DNA from: Bradyrhizobium stylosanthis
Lineage (GTDB): Bacteria > Pseudomonadota > Alphaproteobacteria > Rhizobiales > Xanthobacteraceae
Reading direction: 5' to 3'
DNA length: 64,000 nucleotides
Assembly: GCF_001641335.1 (NCBI RefSeq)
Contig: NZ_LVEM01000002.1
Coordinates: 1,434,123-1,498,122 of the forward strand
In this document: piece after piece, positions 17,478 through 26,112 of the stretch
How positions within the stretch are numbered: position 1 is the stretch's first letter
Layout: each line of letters starts with the position of its first letter
The notes under the pieces: generated by a model
Database searches by the model: none
What the model saw: only the letters and a program-made list of their open reading frames with translations
What the model was told of the DNA's origin: nothing
Position numbers and translations under genes: made by a program

Positions 17478-18317
17478 ATGTCGACATCCGCCGCACTCAA
17501 GCCCGCCGCAGCCCAGTCCGATCTTGCCGCCGTCAAGCAGCGCCAGCACGGCGCCTGGTCGTCGGGCGACTATGCCGTCGTCGGCACCACCTTGCAGATC
17601 GTCGGCGAGCAGCTCTGTGAGGCAATCGACTTACGCGCCGGCAGCAAGGTGCTCGACGTCGCCGCCGGCAACGGCAATGCGACGCTGGCCGCGGCGCGGC
17701 GCTGGTGCGACGTCACGTCGACCGACTATGTGGCGGCGCTGCTCAAGCGCGGGCGAGAGCGCGCGGCCGCCGAACATCTCACCATCGAATTCCGCGAGGC
17801 CGATGCCGAAGCGCTGCCGTTTGCCGACGCCAGCTACGACGTCGTGCTCTCGACCTTCGGCGTCATGTTCACGCCGGATCAGGACAAGGCGGCGTCCGAG
17901 CTCGCGCGGGTCTGCAGGCCCGGCGGCAAGATCGGCCTCGCCAACTGGACCCCGCAGGGGTTCATCGGCCAGCTGTTCAAGACCATCGGCAAGCATCTGC
18001 CGCCACCGGCCGGGGTGAAGTCGCCGGCGCTGTGGGGCACGCCGGCGCGGCTCCAGGAGATGTTCGGCAGCCAGGCCGCCGAGATCGCCGCCGAGCCGCG
18101 CATGTTCGTGTTCCGCTATCGCTCGCCGGAGCACTGGCTCGAGATCTTCAAGACCTTCTATGGGCCGACGCTGAAGGCGTTTGCCGCGCTCGACGAGACC
18201 GGCCAGGCCGCGCTGAAGCGCGATCTGCTGGCGCTGCTCGGCGAGTTCAACCACGCCGATGACGGTACCATCGTCGTGCACAGCGAATATCTGGAAGCCG
18301 TGATCACCAAGCGCTGA
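17478..18317 (+). CDS. Class I SAM-dependent methyltransferase
   Basis: A protein of 279 residues with the SAM-binding glycine motif VLDVAAGNGNATL (about 60-70), an acidic residue in VTSTDY and the motif EALPFADASYDVVLSTFGVMF, as in UbiE/Coq5-like methyltransferases. The substrate is unknown; the C-terminal half (LEIFKTFYGPTLKAF) resembles small-molecule methyltransferases of the same broad group. ATG 17478 has GCAGGAG 8 bases upstream. It is divergent from the winged-helix/TPR regulator, which could control it. Confidence 0.88.
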   Translation: MSTSAALKPAAAQSDLAAVKQRQHGAWSSGDYAVVGTTLQIVGEQLCEAIDLRAGSKVLDVAAGNGNATLAAARRWCDVTSTDYVAALLKRGRERAAAEHLTIEFREADAEALPFADASYDVVLSTFGVMFTPDQDKAASELARVCRPGGKIGLANWTPQGFIGQLFKTIGKHLPPPAGVKSPALWGTPARLQEMFGSQAAEIAAEPRMFVFRYRSPEHWLEIFKTFYGPTLKAFAALDETGQAALKRDLLALLGEFNHADDGTIVVHSEYLEAVITKR

Positions 18318-18329
18318 CACGCGCGCGAT

Positions 18330-18357
18330 GCGGTCGGGCCGGTCTCCGGCCCGGCCG
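18330..18357. terminator. Terminator-like hairpin between convergent genes
   Basis: Arms GCGGTCGGGCCGG and CCGGCCCGGCCGC around a TCT loop, one G-T pair. No T-run follows, so Rho-independence is doubtful. Confidence 0.5.
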
Positions 18358-18364
18358 CAGCCGA

Positions 18365-19495
18365 TCAGGACGGCGCAGCGGCGCCGACCGTGTCGGCCGA
18401 GACGGCTTCGCGGGTGCCGAGCGGCCTGGGCGGCCCGGTGGTGGTGTCGCGCAAGGTCTGCCGCTCGATCTCCGAATTGAGCTCGGCTCCGAACATGACG
18501 ACGATCGCCGACATCCACATCCACATCATCAGGCCGATCGCGGCGCCGAGCGAGCCGTAGGTCGCGTTGTAATTGGCGAAGGCCGAGAGATACCAGGACA
18601 GCAGCGACGATCCGGCGATCCAGAGGATGGCGGCCGCGAGCGCGCCGACGCTCAGCCATTGCCAGCGCGCTGCGTCGCGGCTGGGCGCGAAGCGGTAGAG
18701 CATGCCCAGCGCCACAAGCAGGATGAGGAACAGCAGCGGCCAGCGTGCCAGCGCCACGATCAGCTTGCTCTCGGGCGCGATGCCGAGATGGTCGAGCGCG
18801 AGCGGGAAGGCGACGACGGCGCCGACCATCATCAGCAGCGCCACGATGCCACCGACCGTGAAGGCCAGCGACACCATGTTGAGCCGGATGAAACTGCGCT
18901 TCTCGCGCTCCTCATAGGCGACGTTGAGGGCGTCGAAGATGGACTTCACGCCGGCATTGGCGCTCCAGATCGCGAGCACCAGGCCGACCAGGAAGGTGAC
19001 GCCGAGCGTCGCATTGCCGTTCGAGACGACGCGTCCGACCTGCTCGGCGACGATCTGGAACGCGCCTTCGGGCAGCATCATCGCGAGCGTCTGCAGATTG
19101 TCGGTGATGGTCGAGGGATTGGCGAACAGGCCGTAGGACGAGACCAGCGCGGTCACGGCGGGAAAGATCGCGAGCAGTCCGAAGAACACGACACCGCCTG
19201 CGGTCGCCAGCAGCCGATCGTCGTCGATGCGCTGATAGGTGCGCCAGAAGATATCCTTCCAGCCGGCCCAGGGAATTGCGAACGGGCTTTTCGAGTGCCG
19301 GCCGCGGCCGGGCTGCACGGCCGCCCGCGCCGGGTTCGTTTCGGGCGAGTTCGCCTCGCTGTTGCGGTGGTCCGGCGGCGGTCCCGGACGGACCAGGCCG
19401 GAGTCCTGGAAGTAGCGCTCCGCCGTCAGCACGAAGACGGCGGTCGCCGCCACCAGCAGCCAGCTGTCGATCTGCCCGGAACGCCGCACCAGCAC
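18365..19495 (-). CDS. YihY/BrkB family inner-membrane protein
   Basis: A protein of 376 residues with about six membrane helices after a hydrophilic N-terminal extension. The family core begins at WKDIFWRTYQRIDDDRLLATAGGVVFFGLLAIFP (read in parts; near residue 75) and includes NATYGSLGA and MWMWMSAIVVMFGAELNSEIE. The family was once called ribonuclease BN, but the function is unknown. There is an extra hydrophobic segment at residues 9-25. The start is a GTG 2 bases from the stop of the upstream small membrane protein gene, so the two are coupled. Confidence 0.9.
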   Translation of the reverse strand: MLVRRSGQIDSWLLVAATAVFVLTAERYFQDSGLVRPGPPPDHRNSEANSPETNPARAAVQPGRGRHSKSPFAIPWAGWKDIFWRTYQRIDDDRLLATAGGVVFFGLLAIFPAVTALVSSYGLFANPSTITDNLQTLAMMLPEGAFQIVAEQVGRVVSNGNATLGVTFLVGLVLAIWSANAGVKSIFDALNVAYEEREKRSFIRLNMVSLAFTVGGIVALLMMVGAVVAFPLALDHLGIAPESKLIVALARWPLLFLILLVALGMLYRFAPSRDAARWQWLSVGALAAAILWIAGSSLLSWYLSAFANYNATYGSLGAAIGLMMWMWMSAIVVMFGAELNSEIERQTLRDTTTGPPRPLGTREAVSADTVGAAAPS

Positions 19496-19496
19496 G

Positions 19497-20087
19497 TCAC
19501 ATCTCCAGCCGGTGCCCGTGGCGCCGCCGGCGCGCCGCCGTAACGCCCAGCAGCCCGACCGCTGCGAGCATCAGGCCAAGCTGCACGGGCCGGTTGGTGC
19601 GAACCGGTCTGGCATGACTTCTGCCACGATCGCGTTCGCCGGGTCCGAGTGGCACGAGGGGAATCGTCGTTGCCACCTCCTTCACTGCCTCCTTGACTGT
19701 TCCGCGCGGGATTCGCGGCGTGGCGATCGCAACGCGCAGCCGGCTCGCAAGCGGCACGATCGGCCTGGCCTTGCGCCTCATCTGCATTATGGCCACCCCC
19801 GCACAGACCGCAGCGAGAACCATGAGCACGGCCCCGACGGTGCCAAAGCCCCAGAATTGTCCGTAGTGGATCGCGATCCAACGATACAGGGCGATCAGCC
19901 CCACGAAGAATGCCGCGACGACGAACAGGCCCGCAACCGCGAACAGTCCGCCGGCCATTGCATAGGAGGTGACCTTGCCGGTGGCGTGGCTGGTCTGGTC
20001 ACGCAGGTAGGATTGCGCGGCGCGCTTGACGTGATTGAGCTTGAGCGCCACGCCGGCGCGCAGCAATTCGCCCGATGGCGCGAGCAT
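19497..20087 (-). CDS. Small membrane protein, phage-holin/Actinobacteria-DUF1469-like topology
   Basis: A protein of 196 residues with two strong membrane helices (about 44-68 and 80-102), an amphipathic N-terminus and a weaker hydrophobic segment near 167-182 followed by an Arg-rich tail. The pattern resembles the phage-holin superfamily III/DUF1469 proteins often next to YihY-like or stress genes. I do not recognise a catalytic motif. ATG 20087 follows GGAGGATGTCCGC. The stop almost touches the YihY gene start, which suggests joint function at the membrane, such as envelope stress. Confidence 0.7.
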   Translation of the reverse strand: MLAPSGELLRAGVALKLNHVKRAAQSYLRDQTSHATGKVTSYAMAGGLFAVAGLFVVAAFFVGLIALYRWIAIHYGQFWGFGTVGAVLMVLAAVCAGVAIMQMRRKARPIVPLASRLRVAIATPRIPRGTVKEAVKEVATTIPLVPLGPGERDRGRSHARPVRTNRPVQLGLMLAAVGLLGVTAARRRRHGHRLEM

Positions 20088-20179
20088 GCGGACATCCTCC
20101 CAGAGCGCGTAAATGCGTCGGGGGATGAACGTGGCGGAATTTGACTTGTTCCGTGCGGGACGGGGATCGCGGTGACGGA

Positions 20180-21139
20180 TCAGCCGAGGTCGGCGGCCGC
20201 GATCCAGAACACCTCGCCCTCGGAATCTTCCGTGTCCAGCCAGAGCAGCGGCAGTTCCGGAAAGGCCTCGTCGACCAGGTCGCGGCCGCGGCCGATCTCG
20301 CAGATCAAGCCGCCATTCGGCGTCAGATGATCGGGGGCGTCAGCCAGGATCCGGCGCACCACGTCGAGACCGTCGGCACCGCCATCGAAGGCGAGCTTCG
20401 GCTCGGCCCGGCATTCCGGCGGCAGCGCGGCCATGCCGTCCGCATCGACGTAAGGCGGGTTGGTGATGATCAGGTCGTATCTGGCGTCGCCGAGCGGGGC
20501 GAACAGGTCGCCGCGATGCAGGCTGACCCGCTCCTCGAGGCCATGCTCGCTGACATTGCGCGCGGCAACCTCGAGCGCACCCTTGGAGATATCGACGGCA
20601 TCGACCGCGGCATTCGGGAAATGATACGCGGCGAGGATCGCGAGGCACCCCGAGCCGGTGCAGAGATCGAGCACGCGCTCGACCGCCGTGGGGTCGTCGA
20701 TCAGCGCGCCGGCGCCTTCCTCGCCGCCGAAATGCGAATCGAGCAACTCGCCGATGAAGGAGCGCGGAACGATGACGCGCTCATCGACATAGAAGGGCAG
20801 GCCGCGCATGTAGATCTTGTTGACGAGGTAGGCGGCCGGTTTGCGCGTCGTGACGCGCCGATGGATGAGGTCGAGGATGGTCTTGCCTTCCGCGGCGGTG
20901 ACGCGGGCGTTGGCGAAGGCCTCGAACTGTTCGGGGTTGAGATGCAGGGCCTCGCTGACCAGGAAGGCTGCTTCCGCGACCGGGTCGGTCGTGCCATGGG
21001 CAAAGGCGAGCTTCGCCTCGACGAAGCGGCTCACCCCATAGCGGACGTAGTCGAGCAGCGTGAGAAGCTCGCCGGGTCCCACTTTCGCAAGCTTCGGCGC
21101 GGCGCGGCCGCGCGTGGTCTTTTTCGCAACTTTTGCCAT
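20180..21139 (-). CDS. prmB: Ribosomal protein L3 N5-glutamine methyltransferase
   Basis: A protein of 319 residues of the HemK/PrmB group. SAM motif LCTGSGCLAI begins near 159 and the catalytic NPPY is at 227-230. CTGSGC, the segment VPRSFIGELL and the total length favour PrmB (L3) over PrmC (release factors). It methylates a glutamine amide in ribosomal protein L3. Its ATG overlaps the moaE stop (TGATG), so it ends the uvrC-pgsA-moaD-moaE run. Confidence 0.9.
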   Translation of the reverse strand: MAKVAKKTTRGRAAPKLAKVGPGELLTLLDYVRYGVSRFVEAKLAFAHGTTDPVAEAAFLVSEALHLNPEQFEAFANARVTAAEGKTILDLIHRRVTTRKPAAYLVNKIYMRGLPFYVDERVIVPRSFIGELLDSHFGGEEGAGALIDDPTAVERVLDLCTGSGCLAILAAYHFPNAAVDAVDISKGALEVAARNVSEHGLEERVSLHRGDLFAPLGDARYDLIITNPPYVDADGMAALPPECRAEPKLAFDGGADGLDVVRRILADAPDHLTPNGGLICEIGRGRDLVDEAFPELPLLWLDTEDSEGEVFWIAAADLG

Positions 21140-21606
21140 CAGGATTTGGTCCAGCGTGCGGCGGCCTCGTCGTCACGGGCGTGGGCTTCGACCCAGCCGG
21201 TGCCGGTGGCGCTCTCTTCCTTCTTCCAGAACGGGGCGCTGGTCTTGAGGTAGTCCATCAGGAACTCGGCGGCCTGGAATGCGGCCTGGCGATGCTGCGA
21301 GGCGGTCAGCACCAGCACGATGTTCTGGCCCGGCATGAAGCGCCCGACGCGATGGATAACCGTGACACCGTTGAGCGGCCAGCGCGAGACGGCCTCGTCG
21401 GCATGGCGCCTGATCTCTTCCTCGGCCATGCCCGGATAATGCTCGAGCGTCAGCGCTGCGACCTTGCTGCTGTCGTCGTCCGCGCGGCAGATGCCGGAGA
21501 AGCTCACCACCGCGCCGATGTCGGTGCGGCTTTTTGTCAGGACCGCGATCTCGCGCGCGATGTCGAAATCGTCTTCCTGGATGCGGATGGTGACGGGGCA
21601 GCTCAT
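21139..21606 (-). CDS. moaE: Molybdopterin synthase catalytic subunit
   Basis: A protein of 155 residues. It has the MoaE segments GAVVSFSGICR, LTLEHYPGMAEEEI, IHRVGRFMPGQNIVLV and the late lysine in FWKKEE. The enzyme inserts two sulfurs from MoaD thiocarboxylate into precursor Z to make molybdopterin. It directly follows moaD in the operon and overlaps prmB by one base. Confidence 0.96.
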   Translation of the reverse strand: MSCPVTIRIQEDDFDIAREIAVLTKSRTDIGAVVSFSGICRADDDSSKVAALTLEHYPGMAEEEIRRHADEAVSRWPLNGVTVIHRVGRFMPGQNIVLVLTASQHRQAAFQAAEFLMDYLKTSAPFWKKEESATGTGWVEAHARDDEAAARWTKS

Positions 21607-21610
21607 CAGC

Positions 21611-21862
21611 CTAGCCGCCGGTCATCGGCGGGAAGAACGCGATCTCGCGGGCGCCGGCGATCGCGGCATCCGATTTGACGTGGGCATGATCGATTGCAGC
21701 GCGGATCACCTTGGGCTTCTCGAAGGCATAGGCATAGGCCTCGCTCCGGCCGGACAGCCAAGCGATCAGCTCCTCGACGGTACGCACGGTCGCCGGCGGC
21801 TCGATGGTCTCCTCGGCCTTGCCGACGCGTTCGCGCACCCAGGCGAAATACTTCACCCTCAT
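21611..21862 (-). CDS. moaD: Molybdopterin synthase sulfur carrier subunit
   Basis: A protein of 83 residues with a ubiquitin-like fold and the essential C-terminal Gly-Gly (FPPMTGG). The last glycine is thiocarboxylated and donates sulfur to MoaE. It starts inside the end of pgsA (ATGA overlap) and ends 4 bases before moaE. Confidence 0.96.
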   Translation of the reverse strand: MRVKYFAWVRERVGKAEETIEPPATVRTVEELIAWLSGRSEAYAYAFEKPKVIRAAIDHAHVKSDAAIAGAREIAFFPPMTGG

Positions 21863-22476
21863 CCCTCATCCTCCTTGATGAGGTGATGGATGCCGGCGCG
21901 GAAATAGTCGTAGCCGGTGTAGATGGTCAGGATCGCGGAGGCCCACAGCAGCGCCAGCCCGATCATCGAGACCACGGGCACCACCTCGTCGCCGGCAGGG
22001 CCCGCGAGCAGGAAGCCGATCGCAACCAGCTGGACCGTGGTCTTCCACTTCGCAAGCTTGGTCACGGGTACGCTGACGCGGAGCGCGGCGAGGTATTCGC
22101 GCAGGCCCGAGACCAGGATCTCGCGGCACAGGATCACGATGGCGGCCCACAGCGACCAGCCGTGGATGATGCCGTCGGCGGCCAGCATCAGCAGGCAGGA
22201 GGCAACCAGCAGCTTGTCGGCGATCGGGTCGAGCATCCGGCCGAACGCCGATTGCTGATTCCAGATCCGCGCGTAATAGCCGTCGAGGTAGTCGGTGACC
22301 GCAGCCGCGATGAAAATGGCGACCGCGAGCCACCGCAGCCACAGCGGCTGATCCAGGATCGACTGCGCATAGATGCATCCGACCACGACCGGGATCGCGG
22401 CGATCCGGCCATAGGTCAGGATGTTCGGGAGGGACATCGCGCGGCTGGTCGTCCCTCGTGTCGTGGCGATGTTCAT
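21859..22476 (-). CDS. pgsA: Phosphatidylglycerophosphate synthase
   Basis: A protein of 205 residues with several membrane helices and the complete CDP-alcohol phosphotransferase motif: D62, D65, G66, A69, R70, G79, D83, D87. It makes phosphatidylglycerol phosphate from CDP-diacylglycerol and glycerol-3-phosphate in the inner membrane. The ATG at 22476 follows TAGGACGG; an upstream TTG is less likely. It overlaps moaD by 4 bases; the uvrC-pgsA-moaD-moaE order is common in alphaproteobacteria. Confidence 0.95.
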   Translation of the reverse strand: MNIATTRGTTSRAMSLPNILTYGRIAAIPVVVGCIYAQSILDQPLWLRWLAVAIFIAAAVTDYLDGYYARIWNQQSAFGRMLDPIADKLLVASCLLMLAADGIIHGWSLWAAIVILCREILVSGLREYLAALRVSVPVTKLAKWKTTVQLVAIGFLLAGPAGDEVVPVVSMIGLALLWASAILTIYTGYDYFRAGIHHLIKEDEG

Positions 22477-22573
22477 CCGTCCTACCAATACCGCTCAAGG
22501 CTGAAGGTCAACCGTCCCGCTCACAAATGGGATGCGGGATACGACGCCCTTATGACCGCGGTCCCCCTTTAGT

Positions 22574-24637
22574 TCACCCCGGCTGGGGATGGAAATACTC
22601 GAAAATCCTGCGTGCGCTTTCGGCGCTCACCCCCGGAACCTTGCCGAGATCGGCGATCGAGGCCCGTTCGATCTCCTTCAGGGTTCCGAAATGGTGCAGC
22701 AAGGCACGTTTGCGTGACGGGCCGATGCCCGGAATCTCCTGCAAACCGGCCTCGCGGATGTCTTTCTTGCGCAGCTTGCGGTGCGAACCGATGACGAAGC
22801 GGTGGGCCTCGTCGCGCAGGCGCTGGATGAAATAGAGCACGGGATCGCGCGGCTCCAGCTTGATCGCCTCGCGCTCCGGCATGAACAGGGTCTCGCGGCC
22901 GGCATCCCGGTCCGGCCCCTTGGCGACCGACATCAGCGACACCTGGGTCAGGCCGAGATTGGCGAAGATCTCCCTGACCGCATTGAGCTGGCCGCGGCCG
23001 CCGTCGATGATCACGAGGTCGGGCCATTGCGGGAAGTCGTCGTCCTTGGCCTTAGCCCCGGCGTCCTCGGGCGGATTGATCAGGCGCTTGAAGCGGCGCT
23101 CCAGCACCTCGCGCATCATGGCGAAGTCGTCGCCCGGCGTGATCCCTTCCGACTTGATATTGAACTTGCGGTACTGGTTCTTCACGAAGCCGTCGGGGCC
23201 GGCGACGATCATGGCGCCGACCGCATTGGTGCCCTGGATGTGGCTGTTGTCGTAGACCTCGATGCGCTTGGGCGCATGCGGCAGGCTCAGCGTCGCGGCC
23301 ATGGCCTCCAGCAGCCGGCTCTGCGTTGCGGTGTCCGCGAGCTTGCGGCCGAGCGCCTCGCGCGCATTGGTCAGCGCGTGGGCGACGAGCTCCTTCTTCT
23401 CGCCGCGCTTGGGCGTGGAGACCTCGACCTTGTGGCCGGCCTTGATCGAGAGCGCGTTGGCCAAAAGCTCGCTCTCCTCGATCTCGTGCGAGAGCAGGAT
23501 GTTCTTCGGCGGCGGCTTGTCGTCGTAGAACTGGGCGAGGAAGGAGCCGAGCACTTCCTCCGGCGTAAAGGTCTTCTCCGCGCGCGGGAAATAGGCGCGG
23601 TTGCCCCAGTTCTGGCCGGTGCGGAAGAAGAACACTTCGACGCAGAAGAAGCCGCCCTCCTGGTGGACGGCGAACACGTCGGCTTCCTCCACCGTGCGCG
23701 GATTGATGCCCTGCTGCGACTGGATCGCCGACAGCGCGGCGAGACGGTCGCGGTAAAGCGCGGCGCGCTCGAATTCGAGCTCGCCGGAGGCCTTCTCCAT
23801 CTCGCCGGCGAGCTCCTGCTTCACCGCGTGGCTCTTGCCGGAGAGAAAGTCGCTCGCCTCGCGCACCAGCGTCGTATAGCCGCCGAAGTCGATCTCGCGG
23901 GTGCAGGGACCGGCGCAGCGGCGGATCTGGTAGAGCAGGCAGGGGCGGGTGCGGCTCTCGAAGAAGGAGTCGGTGCAGGAGCGGATCAGGAACGCCCGCT
24001 GCAACGCCGTGATGGTGCGGTTGACCGCGCCGGCGGAGGCGAACGGACCGAAATAGCGGCCGGGACGCGTCTGCGCGCCGCGATGTTTCAGGATCTGCGG
24101 CGCCCAATGATCGCCGGTGATCAGGATGTAGGGAAACGACTTGTCGTCGCGCAGCTGCACGTTGAAGCGCGGCCGCAGCTGCTTGATGAGGTTGGCTTCC
24201 AGCAGCAGCGCCTCGGTCTCGGTGTTGGTCGAGACGATCTCCACGGTCACCGTGGCCGCGATCATGCGCAGGATGCGCGCCGGCTGCGGCGCGCTCTGCC
24301 GCGCGTAGTTGGAGAGGCGCTTTTTGACGTTCTTGGCCTTGCCGACATAGAGCACGTCGGCATTGGCACTGAGCATGCGATAGACGCCGGGCGAGGTGGG
24401 GGCGAGCCGCACCGCGCGCTCGATCGCCTCGTGGCCGGTCGCCAGCGGCTCCTCGCCGACGGCGCCGCTGTCCTCGAGGATGTCGGGCAGCAGCGCATCG
24501 TCCTCGTCCTCGCCGCCGGTGCTGGCGGGGTCGAGATCGGGCGGGGCCAGGCTCTCGGGCGGGGCGTCCGCTGTCGCGCCGCGGGGCGATTTGCGCGTGC
24601 GTGCGTCGTCCGGATTGTCGGTGGAATCGTGAGCCAT
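22574..24637 (-). CDS. uvrC: UvrABC system protein C (excision endonuclease)
   Basis: A protein of 687 residues. The GIY-YIG nuclease domain starts near residue 80 (GVYRML at 84, YVGKAKN at 97), followed by a Cys-rich part (CPCLLYQIRRCAGPC-like), a UVR motif (EKASGELEFERAALYRDR), an RNase H-like domain with EVYDNSHIQG and IDGGRGQL, and a C-terminal helix-hairpin-helix pair (IPGIGPSRKRALL). It makes both incisions in nucleotide excision repair with UvrA and UvrB. An acidic low-complexity extension of about 75 residues precedes the nuclease domain. Confidence 0.97.
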   Translation of the reverse strand: MAHDSTDNPDDARTRKSPRGATADAPPESLAPPDLDPASTGGEDEDDALLPDILEDSGAVGEEPLATGHEAIERAVRLAPTSPGVYRMLSANADVLYVGKAKNVKKRLSNYARQSAPQPARILRMIAATVTVEIVSTNTETEALLLEANLIKQLRPRFNVQLRDDKSFPYILITGDHWAPQILKHRGAQTRPGRYFGPFASAGAVNRTITALQRAFLIRSCTDSFFESRTRPCLLYQIRRCAGPCTREIDFGGYTTLVREASDFLSGKSHAVKQELAGEMEKASGELEFERAALYRDRLAALSAIQSQQGINPRTVEEADVFAVHQEGGFFCVEVFFFRTGQNWGNRAYFPRAEKTFTPEEVLGSFLAQFYDDKPPPKNILLSHEIEESELLANALSIKAGHKVEVSTPKRGEKKELVAHALTNAREALGRKLADTATQSRLLEAMAATLSLPHAPKRIEVYDNSHIQGTNAVGAMIVAGPDGFVKNQYRKFNIKSEGITPGDDFAMMREVLERRFKRLINPPEDAGAKAKDDDFPQWPDLVIIDGGRGQLNAVREIFANLGLTQVSLMSVAKGPDRDAGRETLFMPEREAIKLEPRDPVLYFIQRLRDEAHRFVIGSHRKLRKKDIREAGLQEIPGIGPSRKRALLHHFGTLKEIERASIADLGKVPGVSAESARRIFEYFHPQPG

Positions 24638-24713
24638 GGAGCGAATTTAGGCGCTGGGTGTGCCGATTTGAAGTTCCGGCCGTGCGGCACGCACAGGATG
24701 GCGGCGCAGTTCC

Positions 24714-24772
24714 CGGTAACGCTTGCTTAAGCCTGTTAACAGCGCGGTAACCCGGCTTAACAGGCCTTTAAC
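24714..24772 (+). promoter_or_regulatory. CtrA-type binding site with flanking direct and inverted repeats
   Basis: At 24757-24772 stands TTAACAGGCCTTTAAC, a perfect TTAA-N7-TTAAC, the consensus of the cell-cycle regulator CtrA. A 9-base inverted repeat (GCCTGTTAA at 24731, TTAACAGGC at 24757) overlaps it, and CGGTAAC occurs twice 31 bases apart (24714, 24745). It lies 115 bases before the outer-membrane protein start and 94 bases from the uvrC start, so it could control either. Confidence 0.55.
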
Positions 24773-24886
24773 TTAAAACTCTCGATAAATCCTACGCGAA
24801 AAGGTCGTGGTTCCGTAACCATGCGCTTTTGCCGCGCGCGGCGGCGCCGGCAGCGCAAGGGGACAGCAGTTGCGTTGGAGAGTGTG

Positions 24887-25510
24887 ATGAAGGGGTTGGT
24901 CGTGGGCGCAGCCGCGTTGGTTGCTGCCGGCTGGACAGCTTCGGCAGAGGCCGCCGATATGAACTATGGCGGGCGTGCCCCCTATACCGTGAACCAGCCG
25001 CTGAATGCGTATAGCTGGGCCGGTCCCTATCTCGGCGGCAACATCGGCTATGAATGGGGTTCTGTCAGCAACAGCCCGGTCAAGCCGTCCGGCTTCACCG
25101 GCGGCGTGCAGGCCGGCTACAATTTCCAGAACGGCCCGTTTGTGTTCGGCGTCGAGGGTGACATCCAGGCCGCAGGTGCCGATGACACCTTCGCGCCGTG
25201 GAAGTTCTCCAATCCGTGGTTCGGCACCCTGCGTGGCCGCGCCGGCTACGCCTTCAGCAACGTGCTGTTCTACGCCACCGCCGGTCTCGCCTTCGGCGAG
25301 CTGCGTGCGCAGACCTTCGGCTGGACCGAGTCGCACACGACCGCGGGCTGGACCATCGGTGCCGGTGCGGAAGTCGGCTTCGCGCCGAACTGGAGCGCCA
25401 AGCTCGAATATCTCTACATCGATCTGTCGACGAGTCAGTTTGCAATTACGGGCGTGTCAAACGGCTATAGCGCCAGCGTTGTGCGCGCAGGCGTGAACTA
25501 TCACTTCTGA
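24887..25510 (+). CDS. Outer-membrane beta-barrel protein (Omp25/RopB-like)
   Basis: A protein of 207 residues: signal peptide (cleavage after AEA, about residue 22), then an eight-strand beta-barrel pattern. Typical blocks are WAGPYLGGNIGYEW, GGVQAGYNFQNGPFVFGVEG, RGRAGYAFSNVLFYATAGLA and WSAKLEYLYIDL, and the last residue is Phe (VNYHF), the BAM recognition signal. This is the family of rhizobial RopB and Brucella Omp25/Omp31. ATG 24887 follows GGAGAGTGTG. A Rho-independent terminator follows. The promoter region holds a CtrA-type site. Confidence 0.92.
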   Translation: MKGLVVGAAALVAAGWTASAEAADMNYGGRAPYTVNQPLNAYSWAGPYLGGNIGYEWGSVSNSPVKPSGFTGGVQAGYNFQNGPFVFGVEGDIQAAGADDTFAPWKFSNPWFGTLRGRAGYAFSNVLFYATAGLAFGELRAQTFGWTESHTTAGWTIGAGAEVGFAPNWSAKLEYLYIDLSTSQFAITGVSNGYSASVVRAGVNYHF

Positions 25511-25542
25511 TAGCTGAAGAAGAAAATACCGGACCACAGCCT

Positions 25543-25570
25543 CCCGGCCGCTCGCGGCCGGGATTTTTTT
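25543..25570 (+). terminator. Rho-independent terminator of the outer-membrane protein gene
   Basis: Arms CCCGGCCG (25543-25550) and CGGCCGGG (25555-25562), loop CTCG, followed by ATTTTTTT. The clearest terminator in the window. Confidence 0.93.
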
Positions 25571-25578
25571 GCGCCAGA

Positions 25579-25623
25579 TACTTTCGCACCAAGTACTTTC
25601 GCGACAGGTGCTTTCGCGTCAGG
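25579..25623. repeat. Three imperfect 15-base tandem repeats
   Basis: TACTTTCGCACCAAG, TACTTTCGCGACAGG and TGCTTTCGCGTCAGG follow each other without gaps, then a partial CGTTTCGCC. They lie between the terminator and the end of the cold-shock gene. Confidence 0.8.
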
Positions 25624-25643
25624 CGTTTCGCCGGGCTAGCCCG

Positions 25644-25859
25644 CTAGGACAGGATCACAAGGTTGACCGCCTTGGGTCCCTTTCCCTTCTTGTCCGGTTC
25701 GACTTCAAAAGTAATGCGCTGTCCTTCGGCAAGATCTTTCAGTCCCGCACGCTCTACAGCCGTAATATGAACGAAGACGTCGCGACCGCCGTCATCAGGC
25801 TTGATGAAACCGTAGCCGCGCTCGCCGTTGAAGAACTTAACTGTTCCCGTCATGGCCAT
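25644..25859 (-). CDS. Cold-shock-domain protein (CspA family)
   Basis: A protein of 71 residues forming one cold-shock domain. RNP1 reads GYGFIKPDDGG and RNP2 reads DVFVHI; it binds single-stranded RNA or DNA and works as an RNA chaperone. Start ATG 25859 follows GAGGGGGAG; a second ATG 6 bases later is possible. The 250 bases upstream are gene-free and likely include the long leader common in csp mRNAs, though I see no defined structure there. Confidence 0.95.
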   Translation of the reverse strand: MAMTGTVKFFNGERGYGFIKPDDGGRDVFVHITAVERAGLKDLAEGQRITFEVEPDKKGKGPKAVNLVILS

Positions 25860-26112
25860 CGGGAAACTCCCCCTCATTGCTCCTCCGTCGCGACGCAGAC
25901 GCACGTCGCAACATGACCGGGCCTTACGAAGCCCGGGAGAGCTGGCCATCCTTCGTCGGGCCTCATCGGTCCGGCGGGATCTTTCTTAGGCCTTCACTCC
26001 GCCGCAACCATTCGCGGAAGCGGAACGTAAAGCCAGTCACGGAAACAGCATAATACGGTTCTTTGCAGATTGACTATGGCTACTGCATATTTTTCCCAAG
26101 AATGCCGGAGTG

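Noticed and set aside
20180..21139. PrmC (release factor methyltransferase) instead of PrmB
   Set aside because: CTGSGC motif, length and absence of prfA nearby favour PrmB; not fully excluded.
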